A stretch of 64,000 nt of DNA from Paenibacillus sp. G2S3 (GTDB lineage Bacteria; Bacillota; Bacilli; Paenibacillales; Paenibacillaceae). Positions within the stretch are counted from its first letter, which is position 1. The number at the start of each line of letters is the position of its first letter. Positions 42,983-50,852 of the stretch are shown here, piece by piece. The translations under genes were made by a program, and so were the position numbers. Under the pieces are notes generated by a model. It searched no databases, was not told the origin of the DNA, and worked only from the letters and a program-made list of their open reading frames with translations. The stretch covers positions 1,178,001 to 1,242,000 of the forward strand of contig NZ_CP126095.1 of assembly GCF_030123105.1 (NCBI RefSeq), written 5' to 3'.

Positions 42983-43124
42983 TTCACATAAAAAGGCATT
43001 CCTCTTTAGAAAAGAAGCGCCGTTAAGCGAATCCTCCTTTCATATATGAGTCATATATAGATGTATTTAATTTAACTTGGTTATATAATACGCAATAGTG
43101 GTCATAAATGCAATATATAGTACG

Positions 43125-44057
43125 TCATATATTCATTTTTTTTGACGCAGATGTACGGACCCTACGCTTTAGCATTAATTGCTTTAAGGCATCAGCGTTC
43201 ACCAGGATGGTCCCAGCAATGATGGTGAATACACCGAGGATCGTAACCCAATTCACGGACTCATTGTAAAAGAAAAAGCCAACCCCTACCGCAATCGGCG
43301 GAGAGATATAGAGCCAGGTAGAAGGAAACACAGGATTTGTCTTAGCGACGAGCCAGTAGAACAACGAATGACCGACCATCGAGCCGATTACGATCAGATA
43401 GAGCAGTGAACCTGCGGTATCGTAAGAAAGAAGAAACTCAGGATGTACATTTTCGGTGGCAAAGGAAAGAAGGAATAACAACACGCCGCCATACATCATT
43501 TGGGCTGCATTTAGAGCGATCGGAGAGACCTCGGGCATGCTATTGATTACTTTTTTAGAATAAATCGCACCTACCGCGTAACAGCATTCCCCAATGAGGA
43601 CGGCTGCGCAGCCGATGAGCCATAGCGGTGAAATATCAACGACAAGATTTGGAAGAACGAGCAGCAGTACGCCAGTCAATCCGATGATACAACCATATAG
43701 GGAGATGGCAGGTGCTTTTTGACGAAGAATTGAGGTTTGGAGCAACAGAATCATAATTGGACCCGTGGCAGAGAGTACAGCTGCAAGCCCAGAAGATACA
43801 TATTGTTCAGCCCAGTAGAGACCTGCAAAGGTACCAAAGGTTAACGCAGATCCGGTGATGAGCATTTCTTTACGTAGGAGTAGAGAGAAGCTTGCCTTTC
43901 GTTTCCAGACCATCCATAAAAATAGAACAGCGCCCGCAACAAAAAATCGCAAGCCTGCTGAAAAGAAGGGTGGCGCACCGGCATCCACACCGATTTTGAT
44001 AGCTAGAAAGGTCGTGCCGAAGATCAGACATACAAGTGCATAAGCGAATAAGATCAT
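43125..44057 (-). CDS. EamA/DMT-family transporter
   Basis: A 310-residue protein with ten predicted helices as two EamA repeats. The first begins ALVCLIFGTTFLAIKIGVD and the second YAVGAIYSKKV; both carry the family's internal symmetry. The basic C-terminus (KRRVRTSASKK) should face the cytosol. DMT exporters of this type move amino acids, purines or related metabolites. It diverges from a MocR regulator at 44219, a common pairing that suggests control by that regulator. Confidence 0.88.
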   Translation of the reverse strand: MILFAYALVCLIFGTTFLAIKIGVDAGAPPFFSAGLRFFVAGAVLFLWMVWKRKASFSLLLRKEMLITGSALTFGTFAGLYWAEQYVSSGLAAVLSATGPIMILLLQTSILRQKAPAISLYGCIIGLTGVLLLVLPNLVVDISPLWLIGCAAVLIGECCYAVGAIYSKKVINSMPEVSPIALNAAQMMYGGVLLFLLSFATENVHPEFLLSYDTAGSLLYLIVIGSMVGHSLFYWLVAKTNPVFPSTWLYISPPIAVGVGFFFYNESVNWVTILGVFTIIAGTILVNADALKQLMLKRRVRTSASKKMNI

Positions 44058-44218
44058 TTTGAAAGTCCCCTTTAGTGTGTTTATATAGCGATCCTTGAAC
44101 TAGTCCGTTAATCATATAGGGGAGAACACAGAACAGTTTATGAAGAGTAGAACAGATGACTTCGAAAATCGTGTACAATACTTTAAATAGAAGTTGTTCG
44201 GAGAGGAGTTGATGTGAG

Positions 44219-45628
44219 GTGAAAAAGTCAGCGATCGTGGAGCATAATCATCCCTTGTTTCGGCAGGTATATGAATTTCTAGTGAATCGCATGGAGCGAG
44301 GGGAGTGGGGTGCACATGATAAGCTTCCTTCTATACGGCTGCTGGCGGAGGAATTAAAGGTACATCGACTGACGGTATTCAAAGCGTATAGACGGCTGAC
44401 GGAGGATGGAAAGGTTTATGTAAAAGATAAATCAGGTTATTATGTATCACCAGAAAGCTTGCTTCCTATTGTAGAAGAAGGCGCAGCTGTGTCTGCCTAT
44501 GCACTCACTAATCCTCTTTCGGATATACAGAGAATGCCAGCTAAGTATCAGTTCTCGCAGGCGCTGATTGATCCGGGGCTTTTGCCAAACCTTTTTCTAT
44601 CGGACTATGTTAAAAAAGTGTTCGATTTATATCCCAAGGTGATGGGGACATACTCTTCGGTTCAGGGGGATGAAGAGCTACGGGAGACGCTAAGTCGTCA
44701 TTTTCGGAAGAAGCATCGGCTACAGTTATCCTCGGAAGAGCTGCTTATTACTTCAGGTGCGCAGCAGGCGATCAATCTGATTGCACGAATTGTGCTCGGA
44801 CCTATGGACACGGTGCTTGTGGAGCGACCAACCTACAGTGTGGCCATGGATATTTTTCGCCGGGAGGGGGCAAGGCTGGTTCCGGTGGAGATCACTCCGA
44901 TGGGCTATGACTTGGAGGAAGTTGAAGCTCTGATGAAAAAGCATAGACCGCGCATGTTCTATATCAATCCAACTCATCATAATCCAACTGGATATACGGT
45001 GCCAGCGCAGCAACGTAAACTGTTGGTCGAGCTTGCCGAGCGTTATCGCTGTCTGTTAGTCGAAGATGATCCGTTCCGCGATATGTGTTTTGAAGAGGAG
45101 CCACCGCCACCTTTTTTTGCTTATGATACGGAGGGCTGGGTGATTTATATCAGCAGCTTCAGTAAATATGTAGCTCCAGGCTTACGGATCTGCGCGGTGG
45201 CTTGCCGCTATCCATTTATGGAGCGCTTGATTACAGCCAAATCACTTGCGGACAATGGGACTCCGCTGCTTAACCAAAAAATATTCCTGCACTACTATAC
45301 TTCAGCACGCTTGCAACAGCACCTCGGTAAGCTACGTATTGCGCTTCAGGTGCATAAGGAAATTGTAGAGGAGGAGCTGGCTGCGACTGGGTGGGAGTGG
45401 ACACCTCCGCAAGGGGGCTTAAATCTATGGGTGAAGCTGCCGGACCATCTTTCGGTGGATCGACTGTTTACCTCGAGTATGGTGGAGTCCATCGCCTTCG
45501 TTCCAGGGGGATTGTTTGATCCGCTTGGTGAGATGAAGTCGAGGATTCGAATAAGCTACTCCTTTGCAAGCGAAGGGGTGCTACGTGAGGGGATTCAGCG
45601 GTTGATTGCAATTGCTCGAGGGTTATGA
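44219..45628 (+). CDS. MocR-type GntR regulator with aminotransferase domain
   Basis: 469 residues. An N-terminal GntR winged HTH (about 10-80) contains KLPSIRLLAEELKVHRLTVFKAYRRL. A fold-type I aminotransferase domain (about 105-469) contains SSVQGDEELRETL, INPTHHNPTGYT and, as the PLP lysine, ISSFSKYVAPGLRIC near residue 320. Such proteins sense PLP or amino-acid-like ligands. GTG 44219 with GAGAGGAG about eleven bases upstream is the start. It is divergent from the EamA exporter. Confidence 0.92.
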   Translation: MKKSAIVEHNHPLFRQVYEFLVNRMERGEWGAHDKLPSIRLLAEELKVHRLTVFKAYRRLTEDGKVYVKDKSGYYVSPESLLPIVEEGAAVSAYALTNPLSDIQRMPAKYQFSQALIDPGLLPNLFLSDYVKKVFDLYPKVMGTYSSVQGDEELRETLSRHFRKKHRLQLSSEELLITSGAQQAINLIARIVLGPMDTVLVERPTYSVAMDIFRREGARLVPVEITPMGYDLEEVEALMKKHRPRMFYINPTHHNPTGYTVPAQQRKLLVELAERYRCLLVEDDPFRDMCFEEEPPPPFFAYDTEGWVIYISSFSKYVAPGLRICAVACRYPFMERLITAKSLADNGTPLLNQKIFLHYYTSARLQQHLGKLRIALQVHKEIVEEELAATGWEWTPPQGGLNLWVKLPDHLSVDRLFTSSMVESIAFVPGGLFDPLGEMKSRIRISYSFASEGVLREGIQRLIAIARGL

Positions 45629-45761
45629 GTAGGTACAGTAGACATGAGGGACTTATGAAGGCCAATTAGTGCGGAATTGACTAGACTTGTATAACTTGTT
45701 TGGAAATTGTTGTAACACTTTCTTCTTCTGTTCCGTCTGTAGAATAAAGAAGGAGGTTATT

Positions 45762-46445
45762 ATGATGTTTAAGGCCAAGTTCCGCAGTCCACTTATGATG
45801 TTCCTAAGTATAACGTTAATATTTATGGCCTTGCTGACGGTGCGTCCCTCCGTTACTTATGCGTGTTCCTGTGTTGTACCTGCGGAGCCACTTGAGGCGC
45901 TGGAGTCAAGTTCAGCCGTCTTTACTGGGAAAGTAGTGGACAAAAAGGAGCCAAAGGGGACTATAATCTCATCTGCGGATTCAGTAAAAGTAACCTTTGA
46001 AGTCGATTCCAGCTGGAAAGGAGTTAAGGGGAATAAAGTTACCTTGACCACTGCTTTATCGTCTGCCAGCTGTGGGTTTGAATTCGTGGAAGGGGAAAGT
46101 TATATCGTCTATGCTTATGCTAATGACGAAGAGGATTCAGGTAAATTAGTGGCCAGCTTATGCAGTCGAACAAAGCTGCTTGCCTCGGCATCGGAGGATT
46201 TGAAGGAGCTTGGATCTAGTATATCGACGGGGACGCCAACAGCTTCTCCGGAGGTGACATCGAATCATTCCCCGGAACCCGAAGCTGGGAATAATGGGCC
46301 GACTGATGTTGAAGGAAAAACAGCTGCGGACAGTGACTCTTTTCCACTTGTTAATGTAGGGATCAGTGGAGTCATTATCGTTTTGATAGCGATAGCTGGC
46401 GCTGTACTCTACCGTCGTAGAGATGGTGGAACGCGTAAGAAATAA
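45762..46445 (+). CDS. Membrane-anchored TIMP/NTR-like surface protein
   Basis: 227 residues. The signal peptide ends VTYA, and the mature protein starts CSC (C35, C37), as in tissue-inhibitor-of-metalloproteinase/netrin-like domains. An OB-fold-like beta region of about 100 residues follows, with further cysteines in SASCGFEF and SLCSRTK that could pair with the CxC. A Thr/Pro/Ser/Glu-rich linker (about 165-195) leads to a C-terminal helix and a basic tail RRRDGGTRKK, so it is anchored outside the membrane. ATG 45762 has GGAGG seven bases upstream. Its bacterial function is unknown. Confidence 0.75.
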   Translation: MMFKAKFRSPLMMFLSITLIFMALLTVRPSVTYACSCVVPAEPLEALESSSAVFTGKVVDKKEPKGTIISSADSVKVTFEVDSSWKGVKGNKVTLTTALSSASCGFEFVEGESYIVYAYANDEEDSGKLVASLCSRTKLLASASEDLKELGSSISTGTPTASPEVTSNHSPEPEAGNNGPTDVEGKTAADSDSFPLVNVGISGVIIVLIAIAGAVLYRRRDGGTRKK

Positions 46446-46460
46446 AATGTTGTTGTGATG

Positions 46461-46497
46461 AAGCGGTCGCCCGGGGGTTATTCGGGCGACCGCTTAT
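46461..46497 (+). terminator. Terminator after the TIMP-like gene
   Basis: AAGCGGTCGCCCG (46461-46473) pairs perfectly with CGGGCGACCGCTT (46483-46495), followed by a short, weakly T-rich stretch. Confidence 0.8.
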
Positions 46498-46528
46498 TTG
46501 TTTGAGCTGACCTCAACAGTAACTAATA

Positions 46529-46600
46529 TTTAGGGAATTCCTCCCCAAATTTATCGTGTTTTACTCGATATTATCGATAATCAGGGAGGATTTCCCTAAA
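46529..46600 (-). terminator. Long hairpin downstream of the feo operon
   Basis: TTTAGGGAATTCCTCCC (46529-46545) and GGGAGGATTTCCCTAAA (46584-46600) are complementary except for one base. The loop has smaller ATCG/CGAT pairings. It lies just after the minus-strand permease gene. Confidence 0.65.
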
Positions 46601-46606
46601 CTTAAG

Positions 46607-48016
46607 TCATACCCACCCAAACAATCGAGCAAGCTGAGCGACGGCAAACGTAACACCAATGGCGATGCCGAGCGGGATCACAGCTGAGAGTACAGCCCAC
46701 TTCATACTTTTCGTTTCCTTGTAGATGTTCACGAGTGTGGTACCACAAGGATAGTGGAGCAGGGAGAACAGCATCATGTTAAGTGCGGTCAGCCAGGTCC
46801 AGCCATGTGATAAAAAGACATCTTTGATGCTGCCCAAGCTGTCAATATCGACCATAGCTCCAGAGGACATATAGCCCATAAGCAGGATCGGCAGTACGAT
46901 TTCATTCGCGGGAAGTCCAAGAATAAAAGCCATGATGATAAAGCCATCCATGCCGAGCATGTGTGCAAAAGGATCGAAGAATGCAGCCATATGATTCAGG
47001 ACAGAATCTCCGCCAATAAATAGGTTACCTAAGATCCAAGTGATAATTCCAGCAGGGGCAGCTACCACGATTGCCCGAGTAAGTACGTTAAGGGACTTAT
47101 CTTTGGAGGAAATAAGTATGGTCTTCCAAATTTGTGGCCGGCGATAGGGAGGGAGCTCCAGTGTGTAATGTGTAGGGACACCGCGTAGCGCAGTTTTGGA
47201 CATGACCCAGGAAACCGTGAGGGTAACGATGATGCCGATTAGCACCATCCCCATAAGTACGGAGGCGGTTGTGAGGGTGCGGAGTGCGCCTGTCGTAGCC
47301 GCTCCTGCCATGAATAAGGAAGACAATAGAATCAATGTCGGCCAGCGGCCGTTACATGGAACGAAATTGTTGGTCAAAATCGCGAGCATCCGTTCACGCG
47401 GTGATTCTATGATTCTGGTGGAGAGGATCGCGGCAGCATTACAGCCGAATCCCATAGACATGGTCAAAGCCTGTTTGCCGTGACCACCTGATTTCTTGAA
47501 CAACCGGTCCATGTTAAAAGCAACCCTCGGCAGATACCCGAAATTTTCAAGCAACGCGAAGACTGGGAAAAATATCATCATTGGCGGCAGCATGACGCTG
47601 ATGACCCATGAAGTTCCTCGATATAATCCAAGAACAAGCACACCGTGCAGCCAAGCTGGGGCATGAATCGCCTCGAATCCGGCAGTGAGATACCCTTCGA
47701 TGAAGCCGAAGAAAGTAGCAAGCCAGCTTGAAGGATAGTTGGCGCCGGCAATCGTAATCCAGAACACGATACCGAGGATGGCGAGCATAATGGGGAATCC
47801 CCATATTTTTGAAGTTACGATATTATCAAGCTTATAAGTGCTGTTCAGCTTTTTCTTATCCCTATAGGTGACTGCATCCCCACAGATGCCTGCGGATACG
47901 CCATAAATGCCGCTGACAATCTCATCCCGTATCGCTCCACCGTCAGCAAGCTTTTTCGCTGTGGAGAGCAGGGAATCTAGAGGATCTAATCCCTTAGTGA
48001 TATGCGGTAACTCCAT
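46607..48016 (-). CDS. feoB: Ferrous iron transport permease half (FeoB C-terminal part)
   Basis: A 469-residue membrane protein with the two nucleoside-recognition Gate domains of FeoB but no GTPase domain. Conserved pore cysteine motifs are visible in VPCNGRWPTLILL (about 220) and YPCGTTLVN (about 425). GFGCNAAAILSTRII also matches FeoB. It has its own strong RBS (AAAGGAGGT) inside the end of the GTPase gene and overlaps it by 23 bases, so the split is a stable gene arrangement rather than a frameshift artefact. Confidence 0.9.
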   Translation of the reverse strand: MELPHITKGLDPLDSLLSTAKKLADGGAIRDEIVSGIYGVSAGICGDAVTYRDKKKLNSTYKLDNIVTSKIWGFPIMLAILGIVFWITIAGANYPSSWLATFFGFIEGYLTAGFEAIHAPAWLHGVLVLGLYRGTSWVISVMLPPMMIFFPVFALLENFGYLPRVAFNMDRLFKKSGGHGKQALTMSMGFGCNAAAILSTRIIESPRERMLAILTNNFVPCNGRWPTLILLSSLFMAGAATTGALRTLTTASVLMGMVLIGIIVTLTVSWVMSKTALRGVPTHYTLELPPYRRPQIWKTILISSKDKSLNVLTRAIVVAAPAGIITWILGNLFIGGDSVLNHMAAFFDPFAHMLGMDGFIIMAFILGLPANEIVLPILLMGYMSSGAMVDIDSLGSIKDVFLSHGWTWLTALNMMLFSLLHYPCGTTLVNIYKETKSMKWAVLSAVIPLGIAIGVTFAVAQLARLFGWV

Positions 48017-48725
48017 GACCGATGACCTCCTTTGCTTCAGGTAAGTCTTTATTCTTCATATTCTCTTTAAGCGAAGTTAGCAGGCTTTCATCACCATCGA
48101 GCAGGCGCAGTGCAATCCAGCGACCCGGATATTTGCTGCCAATAGTTTGCTCTACCAGTGGTGTAAGCTCAGCAATTCCACGTTCAATCTCCTCGTTGTA
48201 CGTAATACGCAGTGGCTGTGCAGTGCATGCGCCTGTAGCCACGCGTTCCACCTGATCCAATAACGCCTCAATACCAATTTTATTGCGAGCCGATATCGCA
48301 ACTACAGGCACGCCGAGACGTTTGGAAATGCGCTTCAGATTGATGTCGATACCCAGTTTACGGGCTTCATCGATGAGGTTGATGCAGACAACAGCCCGAC
48401 CGGTAATCTCCAGTACTTGCAAGGCAAGGTTGAGATTTCGTTCTAGCGAGGTAGCGTCAAGCACGACTAGTGTCACATCGGGCTGTTCAAAAATAATATA
48501 ATCTCTAGCCGCTTCTTCATCAGCGGAATTGGAGTACAGCGAATACGTACCAGGAAGATCTACAGCGAGGTACGTATGGTCTTTATGCTTAAACTCACCT
48601 TCAGCAGTAATGACGGTTTTACCTGCCCAGTTTCCAGTATGCTGACGCATGCCGGTCAACAGATTGAAAAGCGTGCTTTTTCCAGTATTAGGATTGCCTG
48701 CAAAAGCGACTGTGAAATGACTCAT
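47994..48725 (-). CDS. feoB: FeoB small GTPase domain protein
   Basis: A 243-residue soluble GTPase corresponding to NFeoB. G1 is GNPNTGKST (residues 10-18), G3 DLPGTYSL, G4 NLIDEA and G5 SARNK. A helical GDI-like extension fills about 165-243. It should drive iron(II) uptake together with the separate permease. Its start overlaps the feoA stop. Total size with the permease is about 712 residues, close to an intact FeoB. Confidence 0.92.
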   Translation of the reverse strand: MSHFTVAFAGNPNTGKSTLFNLLTGMRQHTGNWAGKTVITAEGEFKHKDHTYLAVDLPGTYSLYSNSADEEAARDYIIFEQPDVTLVVLDATSLERNLNLALQVLEITGRAVVCINLIDEARKLGIDINLKRISKRLGVPVVAISARNKIGIEALLDQVERVATGACTAQPLRITYNEEIERGIAELTPLVEQTIGSKYPGRWIALRLLDGDESLLTSLKENMKNKDLPEAKEVIGHGVTAYH

Positions 48726-48976
48726 GCTTCTACACCTCCGATGATTTCTCCAAATATTAAAGAGCTTTCTTCTCTACGCAATGCAATGGTCGTGTTGCTT
48801 ACCCGAAAAGCTATAGGATCACCTAAGGGACTGCGCCGTAACACCTCAACGGCATTACCGACTACAAACCCGAGATCCAGCAATCTTCTTCTAAGTACAC
48901 CCTGAACTTCAATACCGTTGATACGCAGCGTGCTGCCTTTAGCCGCTTCTGATAATGGAATAATAGTTCCAGTCAT
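48722..48976 (-). CDS. feoA: FeoA, SH3-like iron transport accessory protein
   Basis: An 84-residue cytosolic SH3-fold protein. The motif RRRLLDLGFVVGNAVEVLRRSPLGDPIAFRV is the FeoA core. The ATG at 48976 has GAAGG at good spacing and is preferred over the ATG at 48994. It is the first gene of the feoA - GTPase - permease unit. I could not see a convincing Fur box in the region upstream. Confidence 0.9.
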   Translation of the reverse strand: MTGTIIPLSEAAKGSTLRINGIEVQGVLRRRLLDLGFVVGNAVEVLRRSPLGDPIAFRVSNTTIALRREESSLIFGEIIGGVEA

Positions 48977-49132
48977 TAGATCGCCTTCTTTCATTTATGA
49001 TATATTTGTATTTTTATGGTTATTATTTTGTGCAATGGAATTTTTCTTGTAGTATGACACAATAGTAGTATATGTGAACAACTTTGTCCCTGCAACAAGA
49101 ATGTTTCCCTGAGGAAAGATTATTTTTGGCAC

Positions 49133-49177
49133 AAAAAAAACCCTGACGGAAAGAAGGCTTGCGCTCCATCCGAGGGG
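49133..49177 (-). terminator. Terminator of the SRPBCC gene
   Basis: On the minus strand CCCTCGGA pairs with TCCG..AGGG (a two-base bulge), followed by eight T residues (49140 down to 49133). Confidence 0.7.
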
Positions 49178-49246
49178 CTAAGGTTAAATCTTCATAAGCT
49201 TGTCTTTAATTGAAACAGTCGTATTCAACTATAATTTGCCGTAAAG

Positions 49247-49705
49247 TTATGTCCAGCTTCCAAAATCAAGCGTGCGTCCAGTCTCTACTAAAGTCTTGGT
49301 ATTACTTAGAACCTGCCACCAAGCGCTGATGCTGCCAGCATACGAAGGATCTTCAGGATGCCATTCATCGTGAATAAGCGTGAGCTTAGTAGTTCCGCCC
49401 ACCGGTTCAAGCAGCCAAGAAATACGCGATTCATATCTTTCATGTCCTTTATGATAGGAAGGTCCTACCTTATGCGTGAAACGCAATGCTTTTTGCGGAG
49501 TGAACTCCAGCAGAGTCCCATAGACATGCAGCGTTTCATCTCCATCTGCACCGGGTCCGATGTATTCCAGTAATTCTCCTTCTTTGAAGGTTGAACGAAT
49601 AACGCTGCCGTAATAAATCTGCTTCGTACCTTCCGGTGAGATCAATGTTTCCCATACCTGCTCTGGTGTTCCGTCAATATAAAATTCATAATGTAGTTCC
49701 TTCAT
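49247..49705 (-). CDS. SRPBCC (AHSA1/START-like) domain protein
   Basis: A 152-residue helix-grip-fold protein. It opens with YEFYIDGTPEQVWETLISPEGTKQIYYG, the activator-of-Hsp90-ATPase-homologue pattern, and contains WLLEPVGGTTKLTLIHDEW. Such proteins bind hydrophobic ligands; the specific role is unknown. It stands downstream of a WYL-type regulator in the same direction, a recurrent pairing in bacilli, but a terminator lies between them. Confidence 0.85.
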   Translation of the reverse strand: MKELHYEFYIDGTPEQVWETLISPEGTKQIYYGSVIRSTFKEGELLEYIGPGADGDETLHVYGTLLEFTPQKALRFTHKVGPSYHKGHERYESRISWLLEPVGGTTKLTLIHDEWHPEDPSYAGSISAWWQVLSNTKTLVETGRTLDFGSWT

Positions 49706-49764
49706 TTGTTATTCCTCCTTGATGTATATTTTCATTTATTCCCTCAGACTCATTTACACTATAC

Positions 49765-49796
49765 AAAAAGATCACTGACAACTACGGTCAGTGATC
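49765..49796 (-). terminator. Terminator of the WYL regulator gene
   Basis: A perfect ten-base stem GATCACTGAC / GTCAGTGATC (49770-49796) with a seven-base loop. Five T residues follow on the minus strand. Confidence 0.8.
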
Positions 49797-49808
49797 CTAA
49801 AGAATAAT

Positions 49809-50765
49809 TTATGTCTTATAATGAGCTGCTAAATTAATGGCTATGTCCGCTAGTCTTTCTTTCAGGGAAGAAGGCTCCATGATGCGTAATGTGGTTCCAT
49901 AAGGCAACAAGAAGTAGGGTACATAAGTCAGTAAAGAAGTTTCGTCCACTTGAAAGCGGGCTTGTCCTTCCATGCGCTGTACCAGCGTATGTCCGAACAA
50001 CCAATGACTGCATAGATCATTCAAGACTCCCTCGTCGGATGCGATGACTACTGTAACTAGTTTCTCTTCAGTATTGCGTGCAGGCAGTAAGCTCTTTAAC
50101 AAAAAATCACGTGCAGAGAAGTCAGCAGGACGAGCAAATACAGCTTCTGTTCGGTTCAGTTCAATGATTCTATCGAGCCGGAAACTGCGAATTTCTTGTC
50201 GCTCGTGGCAGTAAGCTACGGTGTACCATTGGCCCTTCCAGAGTACAAGTCCGTAAGGATCAATGGCACGAGATGATTTGGTTTCTCCATTACCCTTACG
50301 ATATTCCATTTGCAGGGTGTATCCGTTCGCTGCCCCCAATTCCAATTCTTGAATCAGATGGCTAAGCGACGGGGAAGGAGAATGGATCGTCTCAATGCCA
50401 TTCTCATGGCGCTCCATTTGTTCTAATTGCTGGGCATTACTATATCTTTTTAGCTTGGATAGGGCTCGGTCCAGAGCTTCAACATAAGGATATCCGGTCC
50501 CCCTGGCAAAAGAAGAAGCTTGTAGAAGGGCACGCTGCTCTTCGGAGTCAAAGAATAATGGAGCCTCAATAAAATGCTCTGGTAAGCTGTAACCGCCACC
50601 AGGCCCGCTATCCGCAATAACGGGTACACCACTGATGCATAACGCATCGATGTATCTGTACACAGACCGAACACTGATCTCTAACGCTTCCGCTAGTTCT
50701 CCGGCGGTTCTTCCCCGCTGCTTGAGCATCCAAAGAATGGATAACATATAATCAGCCTTGGACAT
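49809..50765 (-). CDS. YafY-type HTH/WYL-domain transcriptional regulator
   Basis: 318 residues. The N-terminal HTH_11 domain reads RGRTAGELAEALEISVRSVYRYIDALCISG (about 15-45). The WYL ligand-sensing domain (about 140-230) includes DPYGLVLWKGQWYTVAYC and the REIRSFRLDRI-like segment. A WCX C-terminal extension follows. It probably senses a small ligand or nucleic acid and controls itself or the SRPBCC gene. It lies next to, and in the same orientation as, the ABC transporter module, which seems unrelated. Confidence 0.9.
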   Translation of the reverse strand: MSKADYMLSILWMLKQRGRTAGELAEALEISVRSVYRYIDALCISGVPVIADSGPGGGYSLPEHFIEAPLFFDSEEQRALLQASSFARGTGYPYVEALDRALSKLKRYSNAQQLEQMERHENGIETIHSPSPSLSHLIQELELGAANGYTLQMEYRKGNGETKSSRAIDPYGLVLWKGQWYTVAYCHERQEIRSFRLDRIIELNRTEAVFARPADFSARDFLLKSLLPARNTEEKLVTVVIASDEGVLNDLCSHWLFGHTLVQRMEGQARFQVDETSLLTYVPYFLLPYGTTLRIMEPSSLKERLADIAINLAAHYKT

Positions 50766-50852
50766 AAATTCGGAACCTCCTTGCTAGGTTTATTGAATAA
50801 TATAGCAAGTGTAACGTGAGAGTCACTGTTCCGCCAACTGAAGAGAAGTCTT

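Noticed and set aside
48977..49132. Fur box upstream of feoA
   Set aside because: The region is AT-rich, but I could not find a convincing match to the 19-base inverted repeat, so none is claimed.
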